A DNA stretch of 64,000 nt from Methylomonas sp. ZR1 (GCF_013141865.1 NZ_RCST01000001.1:124001-188000), one strand, 5' to 3'. Positions 1-9,213 are shown, counted from the first letter of the stretch. Numbers and translations: made by a program. The notes: generated by a model not told the origin, from the letters alone.

Positions 1-1
1 C

Positions 2-772
2 CATTACTTTTCACACGATCCCAATGAACATGAAATTGAATGTGAGTTTTCTTTTGAGACATTAATTCATTTGATGGCAAAACAAATTATTGAAAAACAT
101 AATTTTATAGTATTGCCTGAGCTTAAAATATCCATGTCTATGGAGGATGATGATGGGGTTAACCATTCTGAAGAAGTTCAGGTTTTTGAAGAAACTAATT
201 TAATGTTCAGTCGCGTTGTTTTGGAGCAGCGTTTAGGCGAAATTCGGCCCGACATAATCGGATACACTGAAGGTCAACAACCGTTTTTGATTGAAATAGC
301 TGTTACTAATTTTTCAAGTTCTCAAAAAAAGCAGAAAATTAGAAGCCTAGCTTTACCTGCAATAGAAATAGATCTGTCGGATGTTCGTGACAACGTTACT
401 GAAAATGAACTGACAGAATATGTAATAAAAAACTCAGAGAAAAAAAAGTGGCTATCTAATCCAAAAGCTGTACAAGCAAAGAAAGATCTAGAAGAAAAAC
501 TAAAGGCAAAAATTGACGAAGAAAATAAAAAAATCGCCAACAGAATAATAAGTCTTCAGTCGACTTCAAGTCAAAAGCCTAATAAAACAATATTCGTTGT
601 TCGGGACAAAAAATCCACTAACTCTCTCGGTGGAATCAATCATTACGATCCTAGATGGTTTGTTTGCGAAGCTTGCAGGTACTTATTTTCGAAATCTTTA
701 ATAGAAGCACCTTATTTAATTAGTACTATTCAATGTCCAGAATGTGGATTTGATGTGTTAACAAGTACATAA
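2..772 (+). CDS. CoiA-like competence/nuclease family protein, 5' partial
   Basis: The reading frame is open from base 2 with no stop before the first ATG at 71, and the upstream codons read as plausible protein (…HDPNEHEIE…), so the gene probably enters from the left and 256 codons are visible. RPDIIGY followed about 10 residues later by IEIAVT resembles a PD-(D/E)xK core. The middle is a lysine-rich, coiled-coil-like stretch. The C-terminus has CEAC and CPEC pairs, suggesting a zinc ribbon. This layout resembles CoiA-like proteins, which are linked to processing of incoming DNA in competence, but the assignment is by general resemblance only. The gene is much more AT-rich than radA, which starts 22 bases downstream. 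Confidence 0.6.
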   Translation, partial: HYFSHDPNEHEIECEFSFETLIHLMAKQIIEKHNFIVLPELKISMSMEDDDGVNHSEEVQVFEETNLMFSRVVLEQRLGEIRPDIIGYTEGQQPFLIEIAVTNFSSSQKKQKIRSLALPAIEIDLSDVRDNVTENELTEYVIKNSEKKKWLSNPKAVQAKKDLEEKLKAKIDEENKKIANRIISLQSTSSQKPNKTIFVVRDKKSTNSLGGINHYDPRWFVCEACRYLFSKSLIEAPYLISTIQCPECGFDVLTST

Positions 773-794
773 CACCAATCATTCGGATAAAGAA

Positions 795-2162
795 ATGGCT
801 AAAAAATCAAAATCTGCCTACGTCTGCACCGAATGCGGTGCCGATTTTCCTGGCTGGTCCGGGCAGTGCAATCAGTGCGGGGCGTGGAACAGCATCAAGG
901 AAGTGAAGCTGAGTAGCGGTAAAACCGCGCGCGATAACTCCGGTTATGCCGGCAGTCGCAGCGAAGTGCGTTTGTTGTCCGAAGTCAACCTGGCCCAAGC
1001 CGAACGGATTTCCAGCGGTCTGGCCGAGTTCGACCGGGTACTGGGCGGCGGCATTGTCTCCGGTAGCGTGGTGTTGATTGGCGGCGCGCCGGGCGCGGGC
1101 AAGAGTACCATTCTGTTGCAAGCCATCGCCCATATCGCCCAGCAATTGCCGGTGTTGTACGTGTCCGGTGAGGAATCGCTGCAACAGATTGCTGAGCGCG
1201 CGCACCGTCTGCAATTGAATACGGCTGGCATCAAGATGCTAGCGGAAACCTCGGTGCAACAGATTTGCCAAGTCTTGGACGAGGAACAGCCCAAAGTGGT
1301 GATCATCGATTCGATTCAGGTGATGTACACCGCCGATTCCGATTCGGCGCCGGGTTCGGTGTCGCAGGTGCGCGAATCCGCCAGCTATCTGACCCAATAT
1401 GCCAAACGTACCGGCGTGTCGTTTTTCATGGTCGGCCATGTGACCAAGGATCAATCGTTGGCCGGGCCCATGACCTTGAGCCATATCGTCGATGCGCAAG
1501 TGGTGTTGTCGTCCACCGACGATTCGCGCTTTAGAGTGTTGCGCGCCGACAAGAATCGCTTCGGCAGCGTCGGCGAACTGGGTTTTTTCGCGATGGAAAG
1601 CAGTGGCTTGAAGGAAGTGAAAAACCCGTCGGCGATGTTTTTATCGAGAGCGGAAAAGCCCTCGCCGGGTAGCGTGGTGACTGTGCTGTGGGAAGGCACC
1701 CGGCCCTTGCTGGTGGAGATTCAGGCCCTGGTCACCGAAAGTCAGTACGGCAATCCGCGCCGGTTGGCGGTGGGTTTGGATCAAAACCGGCTAGCCATGT
1801 TGCTGGCGGTGTTGTCGCGCCACGGCGGGATTTTTACCGGCAACGACGAGATTTACGCCAATGTGGTCGGCGGTATCAAGGTGTCCGAAACCAGTACCGA
1901 CCTGGCAATTATGGTCGGTGTGGTCTCCAGCCTGCGCGACCGGATTATTCCTTACGACACGGTGTTCTTCGGCGAGGTGGGTTTAAACGGTGAGATTCGC
2001 CCGGTCGCCAACGGTCACGCTAGGCTCAACGAGGCGGCCAAGCACGGTTTTAAACGGGCCATCATCCCGAAAAGCAACAAACCCAAGGATCCGGTGAAAA
2101 ACTTGCAAATTCATGCAGTCAGTAACATTCAAGAAGCGCTGGCCGTGCTGGCGGATTTATAA
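795..2162 (+). CDS. radA: DNA repair protein RadA (Sms)
   Basis: RadA is a RecA-like ATPase that drives branch migration during recombinational repair. The 455-aa length is normal for the family. The N-terminus has the four-cysteine zinc finger (C11, C14, C25, C28). A Walker A motif GGAPGAGKST lies near residue 95, and the family signature KNRFG near residue 253. The C-terminal third is the Lon-protease-like domain (GEVGLNGEIRPV). It is a single intact reading frame of high GC, typical of a core chromosomal gene. Identification is secure from these motifs. Confidence 0.97.
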   Translation: MAKKSKSAYVCTECGADFPGWSGQCNQCGAWNSIKEVKLSSGKTARDNSGYAGSRSEVRLLSEVNLAQAERISSGLAEFDRVLGGGIVSGSVVLIGGAPGAGKSTILLQAIAHIAQQLPVLYVSGEESLQQIAERAHRLQLNTAGIKMLAETSVQQICQVLDEEQPKVVIIDSIQVMYTADSDSAPGSVSQVRESASYLTQYAKRTGVSFFMVGHVTKDQSLAGPMTLSHIVDAQVVLSSTDDSRFRVLRADKNRFGSVGELGFFAMESSGLKEVKNPSAMFLSRAEKPSPGSVVTVLWEGTRPLLVEIQALVTESQYGNPRRLAVGLDQNRLAMLLAVLSRHGGIFTGNDEIYANVVGGIKVSETSTDLAIMVGVVSSLRDRIIPYDTVFFGEVGLNGEIRPVANGHARLNEAAKHGFKRAIIPKSNKPKDPVKNLQIHAVSNIQEALAVLADL

Positions 2163-2203
2163 TTGCTGCCCATAATCAATGCCAAACTTCGTCAGGGAAC
2201 GAT

Positions 2204-3856
2204 ATGAAAAACACAGCAGTCGTCAACGCTAAATTTGGCCGTAACGATCCGTGCCCATGCGGCAGCGGCAAGAAATACAAAGCCTGTTGTCTAAAACTGG
2301 CCGAAGCGGCGGCGAGGCCGGTTATACCCAGTGTGGACGACGCCTTAAAGCAAGCCTGGCAAGCCGTGGCCCGGCGCGATATGGCGGGTACGTTGCATGG
2401 GTTTCGGCAAGTGTTAGCGATCCAACCCAATCATGCGGAAGCACTGGCCGGATTGGGACAGGCTTTGTGTTGGCAGCAGCAGCGCCGGGAAGGCTTAGCC
2501 TATCTACAGCAGGCCGCTCTTCAACTGGAAATCGACGCTCAGCAAACCCGCAATATCCGTTTTATGCTGGAGCTGGCCGAACAATTGCATCACTGGGGCG
2601 ATCTGGATACCGCGCTGAAACTGACCGAATTGGCGGTTAAGCTGGAACCTGAAAATCCTGCCGCACTGAATAATCGCGCCCTGTATTTGACGCGGGTTAA
2701 TCGATTCGAAGAGGCTTTGCCGTTTGCCAGCAAGGTTTGCGAATTACGCCCCGACGATCCAGCCTGCAATAACATGCTGGCGGTGTTGGAGGCGCATTTA
2801 AACCGATTGCCGGCAGCCAAGCAGCGCTTTCAGACCGTAATAGCCGCTAATCGCAATATGCAGCAGACTGCACGTGCCTGGCAGGAGTTGGTAGGGGTGC
2901 TGGATAAGCTGGAAGAATATGAAGCATCGTTTGCGGCTTGCCAGCAAGCTAAGGCTTTGTATAAGCAATTACCTGAAATCAGCTCGCTTGACGCCGGACA
3001 AGTGTTTCGTGCGATTCAACGTAACAAGCAGGGCTTTGATCAGGCGTTATTGCATCGATGGGCGCTAAGCGACTTTGCCGATAACTTACCGGTGCCGACG
3101 TTTCTGCTGGGCTTTTTGCGTTCCGGCACGACGTTGACCGAGCAAGTACTGGCGGCGCACCCCGAGGTGTTTACCTCCGATGAAAATGATCTGATTCATG
3201 GTTTGATTCAAGAGCTGCAAAGGTTGAGTGGTGTGCGAGAAGACATTCCGGCCGCCCTCCGCCAGCTTGGTCTGGATGATGTCCGGAAGTTACGTGCGTA
3301 CTATTGGCGGCGGGTTGGCGAAGAATACGGCGCGGATGCGTTGAATAAATGCTTTATCGATAAAGTGGCGCTGAATAGTATCGATATAGGCTTGATTAGC
3401 TGCCTATTTCCGGAGGCCAGGATTATCTTTGCGCTACGCGATCCGCGCGATGTGTGTCTGAGTTGCTTTCAACAGGCGTTTAAGCCGTCTAGCGTGACAG
3501 TCAATCTACTGAGCTGGGAAGGTGTCGCCAAGCAATATGCCGCTGTGATGGATCTGTGGCTGTACATGAAGCCGATGATGCAGCCGCGTTATATGGAATT
3601 GCGTTACGAGGACACGGTTAACGATTTCGAAAACAGTTTTCGCCGGGTGTTTGAGTTATTGGATTTGGAGTGGGTGGCCGAAGTTAGCGCGTTTCACGAG
3701 AAGGCTAAGGGCCGTTACATTGCCACGCCGAGTTTTGCCGCTGTCGCTCAGCCGATTTATTCGCGCTCGGTGGCGCGTTGGCAGCATTATGAAAGTTTTT
3801 ACGAACCCGTGTTGCCGATCTTGGCGCCGTATATCGATGCGTTCGGTTACGAATGA
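2204..3856 (+). CDS. SEC-C motif / TPR / sulfotransferase protein
   Basis: Three modules are visible in 550 aa. Residues about 9-30 are a SEC-C zinc-binding motif (GRNDPCPCGSGKKYKACC). Residues about 45-250 are tetratricopeptide repeats with the usual A/L/G spacing. Residues about 295-540 form a sulfotransferase domain, with a PAPS 5'-phosphosulfate loop (FLRSGTTLTEQVL) and a 3'-phosphate motif (FALRDPRDVCLSCF). Such TPR-sulfotransferases are predicted to transfer sulfate from PAPS to proteins or surface glycans, but the substrate cannot be read from sequence. The gene starts 41 bases after radA with no obvious terminator between, so the two may be co-transcribed. Confidence 0.9.
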   Translation: MKNTAVVNAKFGRNDPCPCGSGKKYKACCLKLAEAAARPVIPSVDDALKQAWQAVARRDMAGTLHGFRQVLAIQPNHAEALAGLGQALCWQQQRREGLAYLQQAALQLEIDAQQTRNIRFMLELAEQLHHWGDLDTALKLTELAVKLEPENPAALNNRALYLTRVNRFEEALPFASKVCELRPDDPACNNMLAVLEAHLNRLPAAKQRFQTVIAANRNMQQTARAWQELVGVLDKLEEYEASFAACQQAKALYKQLPEISSLDAGQVFRAIQRNKQGFDQALLHRWALSDFADNLPVPTFLLGFLRSGTTLTEQVLAAHPEVFTSDENDLIHGLIQELQRLSGVREDIPAALRQLGLDDVRKLRAYYWRRVGEEYGADALNKCFIDKVALNSIDIGLISCLFPEARIIFALRDPRDVCLSCFQQAFKPSSVTVNLLSWEGVAKQYAAVMDLWLYMKPMMQPRYMELRYEDTVNDFENSFRRVFELLDLEWVAEVSAFHEKAKGRYIATPSFAAVAQPIYSRSVARWQHYESFYEPVLPILAPYIDAFGYE

Positions 3857-3971
3857 AGCGAATGGGCAGGGTTGTTCAAGCTTTTTGATCAAGCAGGCTA
3901 GATTCTAGCGGATGTAGAAGTGGAGCTTCCGTGCCCCCGGTCATCCTTGACCGACACCGATCCAATTTCTT

Positions 3972-4030
3972 GCTGATTAACCTGGCCCTTGATCACACTG
4001 GTAATTAAGGGCGCCGGGTTAAAAATCAGC
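3972..4030. terminator. Long hairpin between convergent genes
   Basis: GCTGATTAACCTGG at 3972 pairs with an almost complementary stretch ending ATCAGC at 4030, through CCCTT/AAGGG, with a few bulges, giving roughly 18-20 pairs around a 16-base loop. It lies between the convergent sulfotransferase and PEP-CTERM genes, where a two-way terminator would be expected. No long T-run follows on either strand, so intrinsic termination is only a likely role. Confidence 0.45.
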
Positions 4031-4051
4031 TTTAAGTGACATAGATACGTC

Positions 4052-4819
4052 TCAGACGTTTTCTGTGGTTTTGCGTTTGCCGAAACCGACTAAGCCGGCC
4101 ATCGCGCTACCGAACAGCCAAACTGCACCCGGCACGGGTACCGGTGATGCGGCGGCGGAGATGGTAGCGGTATAGGCCAGATTGGCGCCGCCTACCGTGC
4201 CGTCGTAACCACCCAAAATCAGTGTGTAAGTACCGGCAGTCAGGAAACGGGTCAGCGTCGCGGTGGCGGTGGTGCCTTGAGTGGCTGCGAAGGCCCAGGC
4301 GTTTGCGTCAACCAAACCCAGCGTTGTGCCAAGTGGGCTGGCAGCCATGGGATTTAGAGCACCGTTGTTCAGGTATTCTTGATGACGACTGCTGCTACCC
4401 GCGGTATCCCAGCCGCTCCACAAACCAAAAGCCGGGCGCAGATTGGAGCCGTCCGACGATACGGTGATAGTCACTTCTGCGTCGGCATGCAGTTCAAACA
4501 AACCGTAATCGGCGGTATGCCCCCAGTTTGTCGCGCCGTCTTTATAAGCTTTGGCGCCCATGCCTATGCCGTGGCCGCTGGCGGTTTGCGAGTTGGCAAC
4601 GCCGCCGTCATTGTGGATCATCGCTACCCAGGTGGCGGGCAAATTGCCAATATAGCCTGGATCGCCGGCAGACCATGGGCCTGCGGCAGAACCGTCCGGT
4701 AAGGGATCTCCGGAAGCTAAATTGTAGGTTACGTGAGCGCTAGCCATGCCGCTGATCGACATTAACGCGCCCATGGCGCCGGCTAATGCTAGTTTCTTAA
4801 AGGTTAAGTTTGCAGTCAT
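4052..4819 (-). CDS. PEP-CTERM-like exported protein
   Basis: A 255-aa secreted protein. Residues 1-28 form a signal peptide with a hydrophobic core ending ASA. The mature part is rich in Gly, Ala, Thr and Asn and predicted to be beta-rich. The C-terminus has the tripartite sorting tail: VPVPGAVWLFGS motif, a hydrophobic segment (AMAGLVGFG) and a basic end (KRK). This is the PEP-CTERM arrangement recognised by exosortases, here in the VPVPGAVWLFGS form seen in methanotrophs. Its tail is nearly identical to that of the gene at 4919-6031, so the two are paralogues or share a recently copied tail. Function beyond export is not visible. Confidence 0.88.
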   Translation of the reverse strand: MTANLTFKKLALAGAMGALMSISGMASAHVTYNLASGDPLPDGSAAGPWSAGDPGYIGNLPATWVAMIHNDGGVANSQTASGHGIGMGAKAYKDGATNWGHTADYGLFELHADAEVTITVSSDGSNLRPAFGLWSGWDTAGSSSRHQEYLNNGALNPMAASPLGTTLGLVDANAWAFAATQGTTATATLTRFLTAGTYTLILGGYDGTVGGANLAYTATISAAASPVPVPGAVWLFGSAMAGLVGFGKRKTTENV

Positions 4820-4918
4820 TTTGGATCTCTATCGAATCAAATATATGAGTGTAAGCCTGTTGTTAAACAGTGCTTGGTGAGGAGATTACCGTTGTTTGGC
4901 GGCAATCCCGCTGGGTAA

Positions 4919-6031
4919 TTAAGCCGCTAGTGCTTGTTTGCGGCGGCCGAAACCGATCAAGCCGGCCATCGCGCTGCCGAACAGCCAGACTGCGCCTGGA
5001 ACAGGCACTGCCGAAGTGGTAACCAGTACGTCGTAGGTTACGCCATCGAGCGCGCCGCCACCGTGCGCGCCTACAACCAAGGTATAAAAGCCATTGGTGT
5101 GCAACCCGGGTGTGCCTGTGGCATTCCACTCGGCTTGGTCGAACACAAACGAGTAGAACAAGGTGTCGGAAGTGCTGCTCATGCTGGCTGTCCAGATAGC
5201 TTCGCCCAAGCTTGAGCCTTGCAGGCCCGTTTCGCCGATTGTGGCAGCCGCGTTACGGTCAGATGTGGAACTGCTGTCCACATTGCGATACAGGGCCACG
5301 TCCAATAAGCCGTTAAATTGGCTGTAATCGGCGTCGTTTTTCACGGTAATGGTGGTTTTGATATTGCCCGCGCTGGCGCAGTTAGCGCTTGCTGTGTTTG
5401 CGCCGCAGCTAATATGAATCAAGCCATAGTCCAGTCCCAGGCCGGTTGATGCCGAATTGCCTGCTACCGCTAAGTAAGGATGGTCGCCATCAGCCGGTAG
5501 GTCGGCCATGATGGTGCCCCAGGTGGCGGCGTTGGTGCCGCCGTTTTTGTCCGAGTAAGCTTTCCACAAGCTACCGATAGTGTTGGTGCCGAAGCTAGGG
5601 TTTGAGCTAATAAGGTTTGCTGTCAGTGCGCCATCGTTGTCTGTAGCGCTGGAGCCGGTATGTAATTCGCGTTTGGTGAAACCTGTAGCTGTTGTATGCT
5701 GACCTGAATACCACATATAGGGCAGGTTGCCTGCTACTTCTGTGGCTGTCTCAGCCGCGGTACCTGTGCCCGGAATTAAGGTGTTCGCGTTTAAGTCGCC
5801 GACTGTATAAACGTTGGTACCGTTGGCGACTCTATTGGTGCCGTTGGAGTTTGCAGATACACCGTCTGTACCGTTGATGCTGTTGGCGATGCCGAAGCCG
5901 ATGGCGGAGTTACCGGAGGCTACTGTGCCCGCGCCGGTCAGGTTGTAGTAAGAGTGCGCGAATGCTTGACTGGAAACAGCCGCCAGGCCAGTTGTCAAAA
6001 TAGCTGCTATAGCCGTTTTATGAAAGATCAT
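4919..6031 (-). CDS. PEP-CTERM-like exported protein, longer paralogue
   Basis: A 370-aa exported protein. I chose the ATG at 6031 because AGAGGA lies just upstream and the protein then begins with a normal signal peptide (MIFHKTAIAAILTTGLAAV, cleavage near AFA). A longer frame to 6250 would place a non-signal leader in front and run over a probable riboswitch. The mature protein is Ser/Thr/Asn/Gly-rich and contains one close cysteine pair. The tail VPVPGAVWLFGSAMAGLIGF plus GRRK matches the neighbour at 4052-4819. The 99-base gap to that gene has no clear terminator, so both could be read from the same leader. Confidence 0.87.
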   Translation of the reverse strand: MIFHKTAIAAILTTGLAAVSSQAFAHSYYNLTGAGTVASGNSAIGFGIANSINGTDGVSANSNGTNRVANGTNVYTVGDLNANTLIPGTGTAAETATEVAGNLPYMWYSGQHTTATGFTKRELHTGSSATDNDGALTANLISSNPSFGTNTIGSLWKAYSDKNGGTNAATWGTIMADLPADGDHPYLAVAGNSASTGLGLDYGLIHISCGANTASANCASAGNIKTTITVKNDADYSQFNGLLDVALYRNVDSSSTSDRNAAATIGETGLQGSSLGEAIWTASMSSTSDTLFYSFVFDQAEWNATGTPGLHTNGFYTLVVGAHGGGALDGVTYDVLVTTSAVPVPGAVWLFGSAMAGLIGFGRRKQALAA

Positions 6032-6129
6032 GATCGTCCTCTTTGTTATTGGAATTAAAGGTAACAGCGAAACTGACAAAACTTGACCAACAGCAGCGAG
6101 CCAAACTTTGCCCTCGCCCATGGCGCGCA

Positions 6130-6218
6130 TGGGGGCAATCCGGCCTTCTTTAAATCGTTTTTTAAGAACCGTGATTTTCCGGCCCCGCCTCACGACGGGT
6201 GTGGCAAAGCTTGCTTTC
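6130..6218 (-). promoter_or_regulatory. Probable cyclic-di-GMP-I (GEMM) riboswitch
   Basis: Read on the minus strand, this leader has GCTTTGCC, a 6-bp hairpin CCCGTC-GTGA-GGCGGG closed by a GNRA loop, the segment CCGGAAAATCACGG, a second hairpin (TTCTTAA…TTTAAAGAA), and GGCCGGATTGCC. These parts match the order of the GEMM-I aptamer (P2 with GNRA loop, the GCAAAGCCACGG-like joint, P3, and a GCCGGGTTGCC-like closing strand). It ends about 100 bases before the PEP-CTERM start at 6031. The joint differs from the usual GCAAA, so this is probable rather than certain. Confidence 0.55.
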
Positions 6219-6592
6219 AGAGATTTGCTCATTCCGCCAGCGGCAGACATGGCAGGGATAGAGACCTACTAACCGCTTTTCGGAAAGCAAACCACGAAGC
6301 AAGTACACTAGTTAAAGCGAATAGTGGGCCAACTTAATAAAATATATAAATATCATTGTATTGCTGCTTATTTTGCCTGGGATGGCATGAGTGAGCTGCG
6401 GGCGAAATTCAGCGAAATAGCTCATACGCTTATTTTAAATAACACAGTTCAATTGCTGGGAAATAATCCCCGCTTGGTGGTGAAGTTTGTTTTGGTGGAT
6501 TTGATTAGGAATTTCTTTCTTTTCTAGTCGTTTATTGTTAGGTTGTTGCGCCGCTCATTGGGTTGGCACGAGATTTTTCAGTGGAGAGATGT

Positions 6593-6868
6593 ATGCAAAA
6601 AACCGATAAAACCCCGCTGTGGGTGTTCCTGGCCCTGTCCAGTATAGAAACCCGCAAAGGCGCGTTACTGTTGATCTGGAGTAGTATTGTTTTTACTCTT
6701 TACTGTGTGCCTTGGCCGCTCTATTTCGATGGCAATGGCTGGGTTGCCAAATTATTTTTGATCGACGATTGGGAATGGTTTGCGATGATGCTGCCTATGA
6801 CGTTTTGGTACTGGCTGAGCATGAGATGGGTGGATAAAAACGGCGGCTGGCGTTTGGCTGGTGCGTGA
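6593..6868 (+). CDS. Small membrane protein of unknown function
   Basis: A 91-aa protein from the ATG at 6593, chosen because GGAGAG lies 5-10 bases upstream; an upstream start at 6563 lacks a ribosome site. Two hydrophobic segments are visible, at about residues 20-42 and 58-75, separated by a short loop. The end is hydrophilic (RWVDKNGGWRLAGA). I do not recognise the family. It precedes the regB-like kinase by about 270 bases, so no operon link is claimed. Confidence 0.5.
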   Translation: MQKTDKTPLWVFLALSSIETRKGALLLIWSSIVFTLYCVPWPLYFDGNGWVAKLFLIDDWEWFAMMLPMTFWYWLSMRWVDKNGGWRLAGA

Positions 6869-7135
6869 TATGCCGCACTATTTTTTGGAGGCATGATTCG
6901 TCAGATCGTGACGCTTGTTCCTAAAAGATTAGCTCGTAGATTATCTTTCGATCTTGTAAGCGGCGAGCTTGATTCCGTATTTGCTCTGGCACCTAGTGGT
7001 TGGAGTGAAGGTTGCTATCAAAAATCGATTGAATACTTAGGTGGCCGCCATCCAGGTTTGATCGGCTTTCCACCTTGGTAAGCAAGCGCCGGTAGTATCT
7101 AGCGGCGATGCTTTCTTCAATTTAGTGTTGTTTCT

Positions 7136-8509
7136 ATGCTTTCACACATTCTGCCTAAAGCCGAAATATCCATTCGCGAAAACCTGCGGTGGTTATACAT
7201 TCTTAGAAATTTGATGCTGTTTGCCGTTACGGTGGCGGTGTTTATTGCGGTGAACGGCCTGGGTATTAATTTGCCTCAAAACCAGCTGTGGCTGGCGATT
7301 TTTGCGATTTCCATACTCAATCTGTACACCTGGCTGCGGCTGAGAACCCCGGAAGAAGTTACCGAGCACGAGATTTTTTCGCAAATATGCATGGATGTAC
7401 TGGCGTTGGCCTATTTACTTTATTTGACCGGCGGCGCGTCAAACCCGATCATTTGGGTGTTTCTGCTGCCTTTGATTGTAACTGCCATCATGCTGCCGCA
7501 GGCTTATGCCTGGAATATGGTGATCATTACCTCCTGCGTGTATACGGTGCTGATTGCCTACAACGTACCCTTGCCGGCAGTCGAGCCGCACATGGCCCAT
7601 CCGGCGATGACGGAGATGACGCCGGAAATGAGCCTGCAAATGCATTTGATGAACGACCGGCGTTATTTCAATCTGCATGTATTCGGTATGTGGTTTGGTT
7701 TTGTGTTTAGCGCCGGCTTAGTCGCTTTTTTTGTGGTCGAACTGTCCAAGACCTTGAAAGAGCGGGAGCGTAATTTAGCGGATGCCCGCGAGAGTGCGCT
7801 ACGCGACGAGCGCGTGGTGTCCCTAGGCACCTTGGCGGCCAGCGCCGCGCATGATATGGGTACGCCGCTGGGGACGATCGCCATTTTGACGCATGAGATG
7901 GCGGAAGAGCTGTCGGCGCATCGCTATCCGGATCTGCATCAGAAACTGATGATTGTGCAGCAGCAGATTGATCGCTGCAAACAAGCTTTGTCGGTGATGT
8001 CGGCCTCCGCCGGCGAGATGCGGGCGGAATCCGGCAAGGTGATGCTGGTGAGCGAATATATCGATGAAGTATTAGGCCAGTGGCGCACGCATAAAGCCGC
8101 TACCCGGCTCAAGCTATTTATTTCGCCGAATGTGGATATGGAAGCGCGCGTGATTGCGGAACGTACGGTGACTCACTCCATCATTAATATCCTAAATAAC
8201 GCTGCCGAGGCATCGCCGGTCGATGCGGGCATCGAGTTTCATGTGGAATGGGATGACGAAACACTAAACTTGAAAATCCGGGATTTCGGTCCAGGCTTGC
8301 CGGCTGAATTTATCGAGTTTGCAGGGCACCAACCGGTCAAGAGCAATAAGCAAGGTATGGGAGTTGGCTTGTTTTTGACTTATACCACTATCAAGCGACT
8401 CGGCGGTAAAATACAGTTCAGTAATTTAGAGTCGGGCGGTGCTTGCGTTGAAATCAGTTTGCCGCTTTTAGCTAAGGAGAGTATGCATGAACCAATTACC
8501 TATGGATAA
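7136..8509 (+). CDS. regB: RegB/PrrB-type redox sensor histidine kinase
   Basis: A 457-aa membrane sensor kinase. Residues about 20-205 hold six hydrophobic segments with the RegB quinone-site signature GGxxNP (GGASNPIIW, near residue 101). The phospho-acceptor box is AAHDMGTPLGTIA near residue 237. The ATP-binding domain follows, with N-box NILNNAAEAS, G1 RDFGPGLP and G2 GMGVGLFLT. In proteobacteria RegB senses the redox state of the quinone pool and phosphorylates RegA to control respiration and carbon or nitrogen metabolism. The response regulator gene overlaps the 3' end by 23 bases, supporting a coupled pair. The box has D in place of the more usual E after His. Confidence 0.88.
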   Translation: MLSHILPKAEISIRENLRWLYILRNLMLFAVTVAVFIAVNGLGINLPQNQLWLAIFAISILNLYTWLRLRTPEEVTEHEIFSQICMDVLALAYLLYLTGGASNPIIWVFLLPLIVTAIMLPQAYAWNMVIITSCVYTVLIAYNVPLPAVEPHMAHPAMTEMTPEMSLQMHLMNDRRYFNLHVFGMWFGFVFSAGLVAFFVVELSKTLKERERNLADARESALRDERVVSLGTLAASAAHDMGTPLGTIAILTHEMAEELSAHRYPDLHQKLMIVQQQIDRCKQALSVMSASAGEMRAESGKVMLVSEYIDEVLGQWRTHKAATRLKLFISPNVDMEARVIAERTVTHSIINILNNAAEASPVDAGIEFHVEWDDETLNLKIRDFGPGLPAEFIEFAGHQPVKSNKQGMGVGLFLTYTTIKRLGGKIQFSNLESGGACVEISLPLLAKESMHEPITYG

Positions 8510-9035
8510 GCCCAATTTATTGCTTGTCGATGATGACGTCACCTTTTGTTCGGTGTTGAAGCCGGCGTTGGAAAAGCGCAATTTTCAAGTGACTGTCGCC
8601 AATGATGTTGATACGGCAATGAAACTGGCGGAGCAAACCGAGCCTGAATACGCGGTAATCGACTTGCGGATAGGTTTTGACTCCGGTTTGGAAATGGTCA
8701 AGAAACTGATTTCTTTAGATGACAATACCCAAATCGTCATGCTGACCGGCTTTGCCAGTATTGCCACTGCGGTGGAGGCTATCAAATTGGGCGCGATTCA
8801 TTATCTGACCAAGCCGGCGAATGCCGATGAGATTGTTAGTGCCTTATATAAAAACGAAGGCGATGCCTCGGTAGCGATCAGCGACAATCCGCTATCGGTG
8901 AAGCGCTTGGAGTGGGAACACTTGCAAAAGGTGCTGATGCAGCACGACGGTAACATCTCTGCCGCCGCCAGAGCATTGAATATGCACAGAAGAACCTTGC
9001 AAAGAAAGCTGGAAAAACGGCCGGTAAAAGAGTAG
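8487..9035 (+). CDS. regA: RegA/PrrA-type response regulator
   Basis: A 182-aa regulator. The receiver domain (residues about 9-120) has the acidic pair DDD, phospho-acceptor D near residue 51 (YAVIDLRIG) and Lys in LTKPA. The C-terminus is a Fis-type helix-turn-helix (NISAAARALNMHRRTLQRKL), the RegA/PrrA/ActR signature. It would bind DNA when phosphorylated by the adjacent RegB. The start overlaps the kinase gene, with AAGGAGAG just upstream of the ATG. It is the last chromosomal protein gene before the element. Confidence 0.92.
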   Translation: MNQLPMDKPNLLLVDDDVTFCSVLKPALEKRNFQVTVANDVDTAMKLAEQTEPEYAVIDLRIGFDSGLEMVKKLISLDDNTQIVMLTGFASIATAVEAIKLGAIHYLTKPANADEIVSALYKNEGDASVAISDNPLSVKRLEWEHLQKVLMQHDGNISAAARALNMHRRTLQRKLEKRPVKE

Positions 9036-9093
9036 GTGACCAGCACCATTTAGGAAAGGAAGATATTATTTTTGTATTTATTACAATTAATCG

Positions 9094-9121
9094 TTGCAAA
9101 GCTAATATTTCTGAGTATAAT
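9094..9121 (+). promoter_or_regulatory. Promoter of the tRNA-Lys gene
   Basis: TTGCAA at 9094-9099 and a perfect TATAAT at 9116-9121 are separated by 16 bases, matching a sigma-70 promoter. The tRNA starts 16 bases after the -10 box. A GGGCGG stretch follows the -10, similar to the GC-rich discriminator of stable-RNA promoters. Confidence 0.7.
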
Positions 9122-9137
9122 GGGCGGCTCATTCAGG

Positions 9138-9213
9138 GGGTCGTTAGCTCAGCCGGTAGAGCACCGCACTTTTAATGCGATGGTCGTGCGTTCGAATCGC
9201 ACACGACCCACCA
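9138..9213 (+). tRNA. tRNA-Lys (anticodon UUU)
   Basis: A complete cloverleaf is visible: acceptor GGGTCGT/ACGACCC, D-stem GCTC/GAGC, anticodon loop CTTTTAA with anticodon TTT, T-arm GTGCG-TTCGAAT-CGCAC, discriminator A and an encoded CCA. The sequence closely resembles E. coli tRNA-Lys. The first anticodon-stem pair is a C-A mismatch. The integrase gene lies about 100 bases downstream and points away from its own tail towards it, which marks this tRNA as the element's insertion site. Confidence 0.97.

Noticed and set aside
4222..4743. Plus-strand frames opposite the first PEP-CTERM gene
   Set aside because: Arg/Cys-rich shadows of a high-GC minus-strand gene with signal peptide and sorting tail.
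6324..6527. 67-codon plus-strand frame upstream of the small membrane protein
   Set aside because: No ribosome site, low-complexity hydrophobic composition and no recognisable domain; looks like AT-rich spacer.
6893..7081. 62-codon frame with a GGAGG close to its ATG
   Set aside because: The GGAGG is only one base from the ATG, and the protein has no recognisable pattern; too weak to annotate, though a small peptide is not excluded.
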